From: Beroe ovata
Lineage: Eukaryota > Ctenophora > Nuda > Beroida > Beroidae
Length of the DNA stretch: 14,001 nucleotides
Direction of reading: 5' to 3'
Assembly (NCBI GenBank): GCA_946803715.1
Contig: CAMPET010000001.1
Coordinates: forward strand, 821,315 to 835,315
A program made the position numbers and the translations under genes. Every line of letters starts with the position of its first letter. Within the stretch, counting starts at the first letter, position 1. Below the pieces are notes generated by a model. The model worked only from the letters and a program-made list of their open reading frames with translations. It was not told the DNA's origin and searched no databases. Positions 7,301 to 13,669 of this stretch are shown here, piece by piece.

Positions 7301-8101
7301 ATTCCTGTTTTCAACAACTGCTTCACAATATTACCTGAGGTTTCTAATTCACGCTTTCAGGAAGCCCCGACACAATCCCAGATTACGCTGATCCGGTATC
7401 CTACACTGCATTCTGCCAGCTCCTATCCAGCCAGTCGCATGAGTTGTTCACCCAGGCAGCCAATCATTTCAACTTGTTGGGAACCAATGGGAAGCCTCCC
7501 CCATGGATTAGGTTATTAATAATATCTACCTTGTATCAGAGCTGCGCCTTATGTTATTTCAGTGTTATCTATTTAAATCTTTCGTACTTCTCAATCGCAA
7601 GTTCTCACACAATTTTAATTGCAGGGAACAAATCCGGCCTCCTCAGCCGCCCTGGCTTCTCAGACATTCCAGACTAAGCCGGCCTACCCTGGAGAGTATT
7701 AAACCACTGATTGTGGACGAAGTGGTGGCCACAACAACCACAACATTCTACTCCATCGAGAGCATCCTTTCTAAGGTTTGTTTCAACGAAGTTTGAATGT
7801 AGGTATAGTTATGTATCCATAACTCCATGGAGATTTCGTCAAATTGCCAACAGCCGCTCCAATAACGCTCCCCCAGGAAGTAGTCCAAGGAGACTCGCTG
7901 TGGCAAGACTTTAACAAAGATGAGGTTGCAATGAAATTTCGTCTTGCAGACATTCTTTTAGTCAATCTTTTAGAAGATACAGTCTGCTCCTTACAGAAAA
8001 TATCGAACAGACAATCGAACTCCAACAGTCACCATATCGTCGACAATACCTCACCCACCTTATTACTGCCACAATCTCGACAACGGACTCAGAGTTTATA
8101 G
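1145..8101 (+). CDS. 16-exon gene, CEP350-like centrosomal protein (C-terminal part or short form)
   Basis: Spliced coding model of 16 exons, 1081 residues, listed exon by exon below. Seen: every proposed intron is GT-AG, all phases match, and the joined frame is open to TAG at 8099-8101. Residues 1-815 are mostly Ser/Pro/Thr-rich and acidic with little predicted fold; residues ~172-214 are basic and helical; residues ~816-1081 look folded. Family knowledge: CEP350 is a very large protein of centrosomes and microtubules that anchors FOP/CEP43 and stabilises microtubules and centrioles. Inference: exon 16 shares a pattern with my recollection of the human CEP350 C-terminus (W near a Phe/Tyr, then DE-V/L, K-x-x-LAD-I, DT-V/I, L-x-x-IS-x-x-Q), and exons 13-15 show the same spacing of E-V-T-D, P-H/A-H-S-x-E and L-x-x-IKxxIxxEV blocks. 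Vertebrate CEP350 is about 3100 residues with a CAP-Gly domain; neither that length nor that domain is visible. The true 5' end may lie upstream of the window. Gene call sure, family call moderate. Confidence 0.8.
1445..1600 (+). CDS. Exon 2, polar Asn/Glu/His-rich
   Basis: Enters in phase 0 after a very good acceptor (CTGTTTTCTCCCAG) and leaves in phase 0 at CAATGGGCAG|GTTAGT. Encodes GQHNPPRVNG... to ...NATNGQ, 52 residues, polar and probably disordered. The preceding 141-bp intron is a multiple of three with no in-frame stop, so exons 1 and 2 can also be read as one continuous exon. Confidence 0.7.
1686..1740 (+). CDS. Exon 3, small
   Basis: Only 55 bp. Acceptor TTTACAG, donor CCCAG|GTTTGT, phase 0 in and phase 1 out. 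Encodes VAENGMTNMTNGYHTPSP plus one base. It contains a small tandem echo (MTN-MTN). The phase agrees with the next exon at 2482, which supports it despite its size. Confidence 0.6.
1741..2481 (+). other. Intron 3 (741 bp) with promoter-like island
   Basis: Runs from donor GTTTGT to acceptor CTCCCTCAG. No exon with matching phase is seen inside. Its middle (about 2010-2110) is unlike the surrounding AT-rich sequence, with three GCGCGC blocks and two CCAAT boxes, annotated separately. Confidence 0.7.
2020..2108 (+). promoter_or_regulatory. Two CCAAT boxes with GCGCGC blocks, candidate internal promoter
   Basis: AGCCAATCAG at 2051-2060 and GACCAATGAG at 2091-2100 both fit the NF-Y consensus, in the same orientation and 43 bp apart. 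Each is followed within a few bases by GCGCGC (2060-2065 and 2103-2108), and a third alternating GC block lies at 2020-2026. An E-box-like CATGTGAC lies between them. NF-Y sites in such spacing are typical of TATA-less promoters. Which transcript it would drive is inference: a shorter isoform starting in exon 4, or an antisense RNA. Confidence 0.45.
2482..2625 (+). CDS. Exon 4, charged segment
   Basis: Acceptor CTTGTCTCCCTCAG, donor AGGAG|GTAAGG, phase 1 in and out. Encodes SDYSDDGLSRERRDYRG..., a basic KVHKSKRKLPELP stretch, and ...MSIFNNIDRLGG. The alternation of acidic Ser-Asp and Lys/Arg clusters suggests a regulatory linker with possible phosphosites. The Met in KMSIFNN would be a candidate start for a transcript begun at the CCAAT module in intron 3. 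Confidence 0.8.
2626..3245 (+). other. Intron 4 (620 bp)
   Basis: From donor GTAAGG to acceptor CCCCTCAG, AT-rich. I see no internal exon, repeat or structured element. Confidence 0.7.
3246..3373 (+). CDS. Exon 5, basic helical / coiled-coil-like segment
   Basis: Acceptor CATCTCCCCTCAG, donor CCATAT|GTGAGT, phase 1 in and phase 0 out. Encodes LEAELDVKKLEFKIRKQRQ... then ...LTPEQRHELVRESPY. The E/K/L/R-rich first half has heptad-like hydrophobic spacing, so a short coiled coil or amphipathic helix is likely. This is the only strongly helical piece in the N-terminal three quarters of the protein. Confidence 0.85.
3557..3626 (+). CDS. Exon 6, short basic continuation
   Basis: Acceptor TTCATTCCCACAG, donor GAAGTG|GTGAGA, phase 0 in and phase 1 out. 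Encodes LQKQIQRAMRSRAVDRHQ... which continues the basic helical character of exon 5, then ends in a Ser/Gly linker. Confidence 0.8.
3727..4014 (+). CDS. Exon 7, Ser/Pro/Asp-rich disordered segment
   Basis: Acceptor TTATTATGACAG (weak pyrimidine tract), donor CTATAG|GTGAAT, phase 1 in and out. Encodes about 96 residues rich in Ser, Pro, Thr and Asp (SSFLSDTDDLHETSPALDLS, PRHAPPPPSTIEL, GGSPRDPISGSPRSDL). Several S-P and T-P dipeptides are potential proline-directed kinase sites. GC content is higher than in the flanking introns, consistent with coding use. Confidence 0.85.
4213..5098 (+). CDS. Exon 8, largest exon, Ser/Pro/Thr-rich with GVSP repeats
   Basis: 886 bp; acceptor CTTTCCTTCAG, donor CTACACAG|GTAATA, phase 1 in and phase 2 out, about 295 residues. 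It starts EEEILSICSDVRYTTPS, carries five 12-bp repeat units (GVSPGVSPGAPPGVSPGV), then long Ser/Pro/Thr stretches (PLPSPPPPLDD, YHPPLPAAP, EDEDELPPYSEHDL) and ends near VTRYHDNTRDAEIVGG. Low complexity and disorder are evident. By position this would be the rough place of a CAP-Gly domain in vertebrate CEP350, but no glycine-rich CAP-Gly pattern or GKNDG motif appears. Confidence 0.9.
4293..4352 (+). repeat. Coding 12-bp tandem repeat, 5 units (GVSP)
   Basis: Units of the form GGTGTCTCACCT with changes at a few positions (GGTGCCCCACCT, GGTGTGTCACCT, GGTGTCCCAGCT). The length is a multiple of three, so the frame is kept; the product is GVSPGVSPGAPPGVSPGVPA. Confidence 0.9.
5186..5306 (+). CDS. 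Exon 9
   Basis: Acceptor CTATTATCCCCAG, donor CATCAG|GTTTGT, phase 2 in and phase 0 out. Encodes KQALTQGESYERAQSVPYG then ...DIENILAKKFTHQ, a polar stretch ending in a short amphipathic helix. The split Arg codon (AG|G) is rebuilt exactly, supporting the junction with exon 8. Confidence 0.8.
5781..5848. repeat. Nested inverted repeats of TACATTGTA
   Basis: GTACATTGTA (5781-5790) pairs with TACAATGTAC (5796-5805) across a 5-base loop. GTACAATGT (5802-5810) pairs with ACATTGTAC (5814-5822) across 3 bases. Further ATACATTGT copies follow to 5848. The two hairpins overlap and are mutually exclusive. Confidence 0.85.
6071..6112. repeat. (AAAC)n/(CAGA)n tetranucleotide repeat in intron 9
   Basis: Imperfect ACAA/CAGA array ending about 11 bases before the acceptor of exon 10, in the place normally taken by a pyrimidine tract. 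Confidence 0.85.
6124..6219 (+). CDS. Exon 10, helical segment
   Basis: Acceptor ACACTCTCACAG, donor GACGCAG|GTATAC, phase 0 on both sides. Encodes KKEYSSMSISDKLEEIQSK then LSPRSFINSARTQ. The upstream sequence is an (AAAC)n-like tetranucleotide repeat rather than a pyrimidine tract, so the acceptor is unusual. Phase 0 joins it directly to exon 9, so no exon is needed in the 817-bp intron between them. Confidence 0.75.
6419..6695 (+). CDS. Exon 11, acidic segment with six 7-residue repeats
   Basis: Acceptor TTTGCCACTAG, donor ATTCG|GTAAGA, phase 0 in and phase 1 out. Encodes DLSSYTLSYEDDLGDIDGD, then six copies of D-D/N-V-I-T-T-R, then VAKYEDDCCIETDG and a short tail ending HLRF. The repeat expansion is in frame. 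The 3' end of this exon, intron 11 and most of exon 12 are duplicated at 11725-11952. Confidence 0.85.
6497..6622 (+). repeat. Coding minisatellite, six 21-bp units (D-D/N-VITTR)
   Basis: Six contiguous units starting at 6497, 6518, 6539, 6560, 6581 and 6602. Each has a variable first part (GAT GAT/GAC/AAT) followed by an invariant GTCATAACAACGCGT. Only the second codon varies, giving Asp or Asn. Units 2 and 5 contain the palindromic octamer TGACGTCA (6520 and 6583). Every unit ends in the palindrome ACGCGT. Confidence 0.97.
6797..6861 (+). CDS. Exon 12, small acidic
   Basis: Acceptor TTCCATTCTCAG, donor ACAAAG|GTTCGC, phase 1 in and phase 0 out. Encodes SEEFNHLESKTPDDVQTHET plus Lys after a split Asp. 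The near-identical partial copy at 11725-11952 keeps the same acceptor and frame. Confidence 0.8.
7002..7275 (+). CDS. Exon 13, start of the conserved C-terminal region
   Basis: Acceptor GCAAAACGCAG (poor pyrimidine tract), donor CTCACCA|GTGAGT, phase 0 in and phase 1 out. Encodes DDRGVEEADPMPAGEEE, then a helix VVEEVTDGLTGDVLNCIIDQ, a PPPPYVPTT linker, and a second helix around HSTEEIREVVEQAVEYF followed by CVRCGK. In CEP350 a similar helix (E-I/V-T-D-x-L at its start) precedes a Pro-rich linker and another helix; that comparison is from memory. Confidence 0.85.
7361..7511 (+). CDS. Exon 14, conserved C-terminal region
   Basis: Acceptor TTCACGCTTTCAG, donor GGATTAG|GTTATT, phase 1 in and phase 2 out. 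Encodes SPDTIPDYADPVSYTAFCQL then a helix around SHELFTQAANHF and the linker GKPPPWI. It is probably part of the folded CEP350-type C-terminal region. Confidence 0.85.
7625..7775 (+). CDS. Exon 15, conserved C-terminal region
   Basis: Acceptor TTTTAATTGCAG, donor TCTAAG|GTTTGT, phase 2 in and phase 0 out. Encodes EQIRPPQPPWLLRHSRLSRP, then LESIKPLIVDEVVATTT and FYSIESILSK. The L-x-x-IKxxIxxEV pattern followed by a spacer before the last exon resembles the penultimate block I recall in CEP350. Five consecutive Thr residues are unusual for a folded helix. Confidence 0.85.
7877..8101 (+). CDS. Exon 16, terminal exon with CEP350-like C-terminal motif
   Basis: Acceptor ACGCTCCCCCAG in phase 0; an earlier AG at 7852-7853 would give a stop within four codons, so it is not used. 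Encodes EVVQGDSLWQDFNKDEVAMK then FRLADILLVNLLEDTVCSLQ and KISNRQ, followed by a polar tail to TAG. The order W, D/N-x-DE-V, K-x-x-LAD-I, L-x-DT-V, IS-x-x-Q is the best family evidence in the gene: it matches, as I remember it, the last helix of human CEP350. The tail after KISNRQ has no recognisable pattern. Confidence 0.85.
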   Translation, partial: EVVQGDSLWQDFNKDEVAMKFRLADILLVNLLEDTVCSLQKISNRQSNSNSHHIVDNTSPTLLLPQSRQRTQSL

Positions 8102-8509
8102 CACAGTACAGATTTATCCCTGATTCATCAATCCGTTATCGATACCCATCTCAGAAACATGATTGAGATATATTATAGCCGAAGTTTTCAGATTCTGAAA
8201 TTGAATTTTTATGATACGAATTTCCGTTTTTGTAGCCGGCCAATTATTTTTATACCGTAGATTAAGCGTTTTAACGACATTTTAGCAATTATGACTAACA
8301 GAGAGCCGATAATTTCTATTTATTTTCTATGAACTGTTATTTGAAAGTTTCGTTTTTAAAATGTTGAATAAGTTGTTTTCATTTTGAAAAGATTAGAGGG
8401 AAAGTTACTGTCTACTAGCAATTTCATAGTCAACATGAAAAAAGTTCGTCTGCAGTCATCATATATTTACCAAAACTTCGGTTATGGCAGGCAACTGAGT
8501 GCCAGTACG

Positions 8510-8541
8510 GTGCGCGGCGCGCGCGCGTCCGGTCGCGCGCA
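8510..8541. repeat. Alternating GC island
   Basis: About 30 bases almost entirely of alternating G and C (GTGCGCGGCGCGCGCGCGTC then GCGCGCGC) inside AT-rich DNA. Such purine-pyrimidine alternation can form Z-DNA and is CpG-dense. It shares its GCGCGC theme with the module in intron 3. Confidence 0.85.
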
Positions 8542-8941
8542 TATCAATTAAGGTCCTTTGTATATTTTTAAATCGCTGCGCCATACGCTAATATCTATAA
8601 ATTCTTATGCTCCGTCACAAATTGTCGCGAATCATACAATTTTCACTTTTTCTCGTTCATCGCTCATTGATTTTAGATTTGCGCATTTCACCATCCTTTC
8701 CGAACCCATAAATCACACCATGAAGACTAATATTTTTATGGAATAAGACATCCCATTTTTAATCACACAATACACACCATCGATATGTTATAGGTTATTT
8801 GTTCGGATATCATTTATTGCAGAAGTCGAATGTGGCTGCTTGCACAATAACGTGAATTATGTATTGTGCCTATCGTGCCTTTATACTATCTAAATCAACA
8901 CTGGATTCCCTGTTTAGTTTTTGTCAAGCATACAATAGAAA

Positions 8942-8989
8942 CACATTACACACTCTCACTCAAATAATAAACATGTATTGTGTAATGTG
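8942..8989 (+). terminator. Candidate poly(A) signal inside a hairpin
   Basis: CACATTACACA (8942-8952) is the exact reverse complement of TGTGTAATGTG (8979-8989). The 26-base loop contains AATAAA (8966-8971), and GT-rich sequence follows, as expected downstream of a cleavage site. It is 865 bp past the stop codon, so the implied 3' UTR is long. Nearer variant signals (for example CATAAA at about 8707) cannot be excluded. Confidence 0.4.
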
Positions 8990-9217
8990 CATGAGAGTTT
9001 TCTAGAACAAAATGACGCATCGTAAATCCAGGAAATAAGTTTCGAGGAACATAAATTAACTCCGCTTCCAGCTAACTGGGATTAAATTGACACATTTCAT
9101 GCTCGATAAACATGTCTGTACCGTATGTTTGTATCACTGTGTTCTATTTTCGATAGTAGTTGTAAGCTATCCACACCCATCTGTCCACACATTGAATCTG
9201 TGCAAGTGAGACCCACA

Positions 9218-9320
9218 CAAACACACACACACACATATTATATACACACACTGCGTGTGGTATATAGCACTGCGATCTATGTTCAGTCAATAAACAAAAG
9301 ACACACAAGTGTGTGCATAT
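9218..9320. repeat. CA/TG-rich simple-sequence region
   Basis: (CA)n at about 9218-9234 followed by further CACACA and GTGTG blocks to about 9320. AATAAA also occurs here (9289-9294). Confidence 0.7.
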
Positions 9321-11209
9321 AACATAACAGCTAAGATCCCCAAGGCTTTACATATAGCACAGTACCTACACTGTAAACACACACGGTTTTGGCAATTGGC
9401 ACTAGAGCAGTAGATCATGAAGCCATTTACTCAAAGTGGAACATGTCATTTGGATAAATACCTTTATGTATCAAGGGCTTCAAATACTTTATTAGATTCC
9501 TTGTGTGCGCATTCTACGCTCCAATTCATGATAATATGTAACACAGGGAAAACAATAAACATGTTTATTATACATGGTAAACGCTCGGCACACGACACAC
9601 AGTCACAAATAGACGCTGTCGACCACGAGGTAACTTGTTTAGCCCCGAAGGGCCCAACGTCCATCATTTGCCTCTCCTTGTGGCGCTAGATGGCGTGTAC
9701 ATTGTGCCAAATGGAATTGATAGGGCTGTAAATACCGGTGGGAATATGCACTATGCAGCTTCTATTTTTTAGTTTGTTCGCAGAATGGATGAACTTTGGA
9801 ATCATGCCAAGTTCTTACAACCAATCATTGTTTGAGTATGACGATATTCCGATATCATTTACCCCCCATGCTGTGTGTATGAGGGCATCGCAAGCACATT
9901 ATATATGAGTCGAATGAAGTTTAGCAGAATGAATGACTCGGTGACTGTAACCTACTCTCGCCACCGAGCATCAAGAAATTATTATCAAGGTACTTACGTC
10001 ATGGAAACTCATTAACGATAACAGGTAAATGCTGTGCAGTTATTTTGTAGAAGGGTGGCTCTTGGGCTTAACTCGGGAATGCAATACCAGATCTATATAG
10101 GAACTGCCTATTAGAAAGTGTCAAGAATGCGAATTACGATGCTTCAGGGATAGGAAGAGTTGTGCAAGATGTTTCGCGTCATGATGACGTAAGCATGTCA
10201 TTGTTCGGTATCACATCCACTAAATACATCTCAGAGAATTATGAAATATGTTGATCCAAACAATGGAGCATCATGTTTCGTATACCTATATGCTGGGGAA
10301 GCACCCAATTATGATAGGACTAAGTGGTTTTAGTACTGCAGATGATTCTTGACTCGTTATGAGCAATTATAATCCAAAATACTGCCACTCTCCATACCTG
10401 GGCAATGGGCATCTATTGAGATCCCAGCTATTGAGCTCATTCTCTGTGACATATCAAATTATGAGCACCCTGGCGATTTAATCCATGAGGAAGTGAGAGA
10501 GAGTTGTGACGTTATCATAAATGTAACAGTGTGGAGGTGACTGTGTTGCGCAACGCGTAACTCAGCATGCCATCTGGCGTGTCAGTGTCACACTCAATTT
10601 TGGCACGGTTCCAGCAATAGTATCCGGCGGTGGAGTTGGTAGCTCAGCTCGATTTCAGCCTGGTTCAGCAGTAACACAGAACTTCTATAAGTAGCATCGT
10701 GGTGGTCCTTAGCAACGGGTAATAATACAGAACTGTATACAGAGACCTATTATACCTAGTCTAAACTTGGGATTTTCTACTTGGGCGGTCTATAGGTATA
10801 CAGGAACTAATAATGCGTTTCTAAATCTGTTTACCTAACGCAATGGATAATTTGACACCACTAATTTCAACATTCATCCACCACTCCATTCTAGACAAAG
10901 CCTTTTCAAAGTCGTATTATTGACACCAACCCTATTATTGACACCGGTACCAATCGGACTAAACCTAGCCTTACCTAGCCTTCTCTGCGACTACCAAGAA
11001 ATAAGAAATCCCCAATATCAAGACTCAGGTCTATTTGCAAAAAGCAATTATCCCTTTTATGGAAGTACACTTCTCTCCACTTCCATATAAGGTCAATCCC
11101 CGTAGGTAGCTGTGAAATCATGAGATGCGTGTTGCTGTTGGGCTATTTTAGAGGAGTGATTTAATCTCTCATTATAGCCAGTGTGATCTCAATTGTAATG
11201 CGATAATTC

Positions 11210-11725
11210 ATGAAGCTTGAAATGAGATCAGAATTGAGGTCTTCAGTATCTGGTCAATGTTTAAGTTGTAGGCTCATCTAAAGCTATATGCCCAAATATA
11301 GCCCTTTTTATGTCCGGCTTCACGATTTTGTCCGGGGGAAACATGACATAAAATTGGCTTTCGCCCAATAAAAAGAGATTGAATAGCGAGGTACCAGATT
11401 ACAGCCCACACCAGATTACAGCCCACACTGTGTAAGTACTAATAGTGTGTGGAGTGGGGCGGAAAAACGCGCCATATGGTCACACACATCTAAACGTCTC
11501 CCTATATAGTGCAACCTATGTGTGGACGCGCCACACTCTGCCATAATACCGACAGAAGTAAACTGTCACACTAATGCGTCATACACGCTGTCATCATATA
11601 CTGGTTGTGACGACATCACCTGGTTGTGACAACATCACCTGCACGGTGCATGACGTCATAATGGCAGTAATTACCTCATTAGATAGACCTGACTGCATTA
11701 AGGACATATACGTATACAGTTTTGA
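11210..11725. repeat. Direct repeat copy A (left), ~516 bp
   Basis: Begins ATGAAGCTTGAAATGAGATC and ends CGTATACAGTTTTGAC. It matches 11954-12503 along its length, with scattered substitutions and small indels. It holds two 17-bp ACCAGATTACAGCCCAC units (11393-11426) and two 19-bp CTGGTTGTGACRACATCAC units (about 11603-11640). No terminal inverted repeat or TG...CA ends, and no coding capacity seen. Confidence 0.95.
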
Positions 11726-11952
11726 CGCGTGATGTTGCGAAATTTGAGGATGATTGTTGCATCGAAACAGATGGTAGCTCTGTAGCAACCCATCTACGAT
11801 TCGGTGAGAGCGCTTTTCTCTAAGTATTTTGATTTCGAAGATTAATCCTCGATATTCATAAATCAGTCAACACGTGACTTTGTATTCCATTCTCAGATTC
11901 CGAAGAGTTCAATCACCTAGAAAGCAAGACACCCGATGATGTACAGACACAT
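11725..11952 (+). pseudogene. Duplicated fragment of the CEP350-like gene (end of exon 11, intron 11, most of exon 12)
   Basis: Matches 6617-6852 over 228 bases with an 8-base deletion in the intron and six substitutions that I count by eye (about 97% identity). The intron is retained, so this is a DNA-level copy, not a retrocopy. The donor has changed from GTAAGA to GTGAGA but remains usable, the acceptor is intact, and both exon parts keep their frame (one Tyr to Phe change). It starts inside the last ACGCGT of the coding repeat and stops at the N, nine bases before the end of exon 12. No exon-like sequence attaches to either side, so it is probably non-functional. Confidence 0.93.
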
Positions 11953-11953
11953 N
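11953..11953. other. Ambiguous base (N), possible assembly join
   Basis: A single N exactly at the junction between the gene fragment and repeat copy A'. It could be a scaffold join rather than one uncertain base. Confidence 0.9.
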
Positions 11954-12503
11954 ATGAAGCTTGAAATGAGATCAGAATTGAGGTCTCCAGTATCTGGTCA
12001 ATGTTTCAGTTTTAGGCTCATCTACAGCTATATGCCCAAATACAGCTATATGCCCCAAATATAGCCATTTTTATATCCGGCTTGAAGTTTTTGTCCGGGG
12101 GAAACATGACATAAAATTGGCTTTCGCCCAATAAAAAGAGATTGAATAGCAGGGTACCAGATTACAGCCCACACCAGATTACAGCCCACACCAGATTACA
12201 GCCCAAACTGTGTAAGTACTAAGAGTGTGTGGAGTGGGGCGGAAAAACACGCCATATGGTCACACACATCTTAACATCTCCCTATGTAGTAGGTACTATA
12301 GTGCAACCTATGTGTGGACGCACCACACTCTGCCACAATACCGACAGAAGCAAACTGTCACACTCATGCGTCATACACGCTGTCATCATATACTGGTTAT
12401 GACGACATCACCTGCATGGTGCATGGCGTCATAATGGCAGTAATTACCTCATTAGATAGACCTGACTGCATTAAGGACATATTCATACGTATACAGTTTT
12501 GAC
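11954..12503. repeat. Direct repeat copy A' (right), ~550 bp
   Basis: Same segment as 11210-11725, same orientation. Differences include a third ACCAGATTACAGCCCAC unit (12156-12206), an extra AATACAGCTATATGCCC-type duplication near 12037, about ten extra bases near 12290, and only one CTGGTT-type unit. It starts immediately after the N at 11953. Confidence 0.95.
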
Positions 12504-13080
12504 AGCTGAGACTGTAAATGATTGCACAACACCACTATTTATAGGTACTATCAACAGCTGCTCAATCCCTAGGATATCGAAATAAGGGACATTGGTGTGT
12601 CTGTATCCACTATCCATCGGTCTCTGTAGTCTGTGTCTGTGCATCAAAGCTTGCTACATAAATACAATATGTTCTCAATCTAGTGTTTCCACTGTGTTGT
12701 CATGATTGAACAATGAGTGCCCATTAATCCTTTGTTATAGCTAAACAGCAAACAGATAAAGATAACAGAATATATAGATGCGTATCACTATCTATATAGG
12801 ACCACGCCCCCTTTCTCGAGCATATTCGGTACAGGGCTATAACGCTGCGCGGAGAGACCCGTGACCCATTATACTTTCAGCCACTGAGGCGCCGTTAATT
12901 GCATGGCAGAGGACCGGTCATTAGAGGGCTGTTTGAATATCAATCCATTATCCCTTATTCGGGATAAATCGCCAATAATTAGCCACGGCTGAAGATGATG
13001 ATAAAAAGAGGGTAGATTGTATGAGAATTATTTGTTCTCGCCGAGGTCTATCATGGGACAGGTGCAGGAGAGGGGAGGAG
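12504..13080. other. Intergenic, no gene seen
   Basis: AT-rich except around 12800-12860, where CCACGCCCCC (a GC-box or KLF-type site) lies downstream of TATCTATATAGG. This could be part of a promoter for a gene beyond the window, but no exon follows inside it. Confidence 0.4.
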
Positions 13081-13091
13081 CATGTGAATTG

Positions 13092-13148
13092 CACAATGTG
13101 TCACATGTGTCACAATGTGTCACATGTGTCACGATGTGACACATTGTG
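13092..13148. repeat. TGTCACA-rich direct and inverted repeat
   Basis: CACAATGTGTCAC occurs at 13092-13104 and 13111-13123 (19-bp period) and as its reverse complement GTGACACATTGTG at 13136-13148, leaving a 12-base loop. CACATGTG E-box palindromes lie between. The open frame on the - strand here (many THCDT-type residues) is a by-product. Confidence 0.92.
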
Positions 13149-13320
13149 TCCCTATGTGACAGTGGGTGACAGTTAGGAAAGTGTGTCACACAATACATCA
13201 GTTGAGCTGCTATCATAGATAGCACAATAGATGAGGGAAAACGGAGCTGTCACAATTCATCCGATTTCAGATTGATATTTCAAAATTTAATCCGAGTCAG
13301 TGATTTGTTTTATAGGGTAA

Positions 13321-13372
13321 TTTCATATCATTTCATATCATGGGATATTCATATCATGGGACTTTCATCGGT
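13321..13372. repeat. TTTCATATCA short tandem repeat
   Basis: Two exact TTTCATATCA units (13321-13340) followed by two degenerate units with an inserted TGGGA. Low-complexity, function unknown. Confidence 0.7.
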
Positions 13373-13669
13373 CACGCTAAGCACAATTTGATCAACATGT
13401 CACAGATGTCAACAGTGGGTGATACTGGTAGAGGTTTAGTGACGTCATTGAAATGACTTAGTGGTTATAGTTTGACGTGGCAGGAATGTCTTCCCACTTC
13501 CTACAAGTGACTGTGAACACTGTGGGATTGAGCGACATGTTGAATTTCAGTACCGAATACAAAGACACATATTCTGTTGAGTGTTGATCAATCATCAATG
13601 CTCTTACCTGCTTGCTGTGTTGAGAAGCCGGTCATGGTGTCAGCCACATACAGCTAAGTCAGCGAAATG

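Larger units (their letters stand above)
8102..11209. other. 3' UTR and intergenic region, no supported gene
   Basis: After the stop codon about 3.1 kb shows no ORF with convincing protein composition or splice signals. The first part is presumably the 3' UTR; the first canonical AATAAA I find is at 8966. Contents listed separately: a GC-alternating island, a hairpin with AATAAA, CA repeats and TGACACCA octamers. Open stretches at 9417-9689 (+), 9464-9667 (-) and 10527-10694 (+) resemble no family I recognise. Confidence 0.6.

Noticed and set aside
9417-9689. 90-codon ORF on + strand (and antisense 9464-9667)
   Set aside because: No recognised family, poor splice context, composition like the flanking noncoding DNA. 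Length is within chance for 14 kb.
10634-10675. tRNA-like TGGTAGCTCAGCTCG followed by GGTTCAGCAG
   Set aside because: Resembles A-box and B-box elements of a tRNA gene or SINE, but the B-box lacks the required CC and no acceptor or anticodon stem can be built.
10527-10694. 55-codon open stretch ending SARFQPGSAVTQNFYK
   Set aside because: Composition looks somewhat protein-like and local GC is higher, but there is no ATG near its start, no neighbouring exon and no family I recognise.
11210-12503. Complete LTR retrotransposon
   Set aside because: The direct repeats lack TG...CA ends, there is no primer-binding site or polypurine tract, no gag/pol, and the internal part is only a host gene fragment.
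13028-13225. Antisense ORF rich in His/Cys/Thr (zinc-finger-like appearance)
   Set aside because: The Cys and His residues come from the TGTCACA repeat; spacing fits no zinc-finger pattern.
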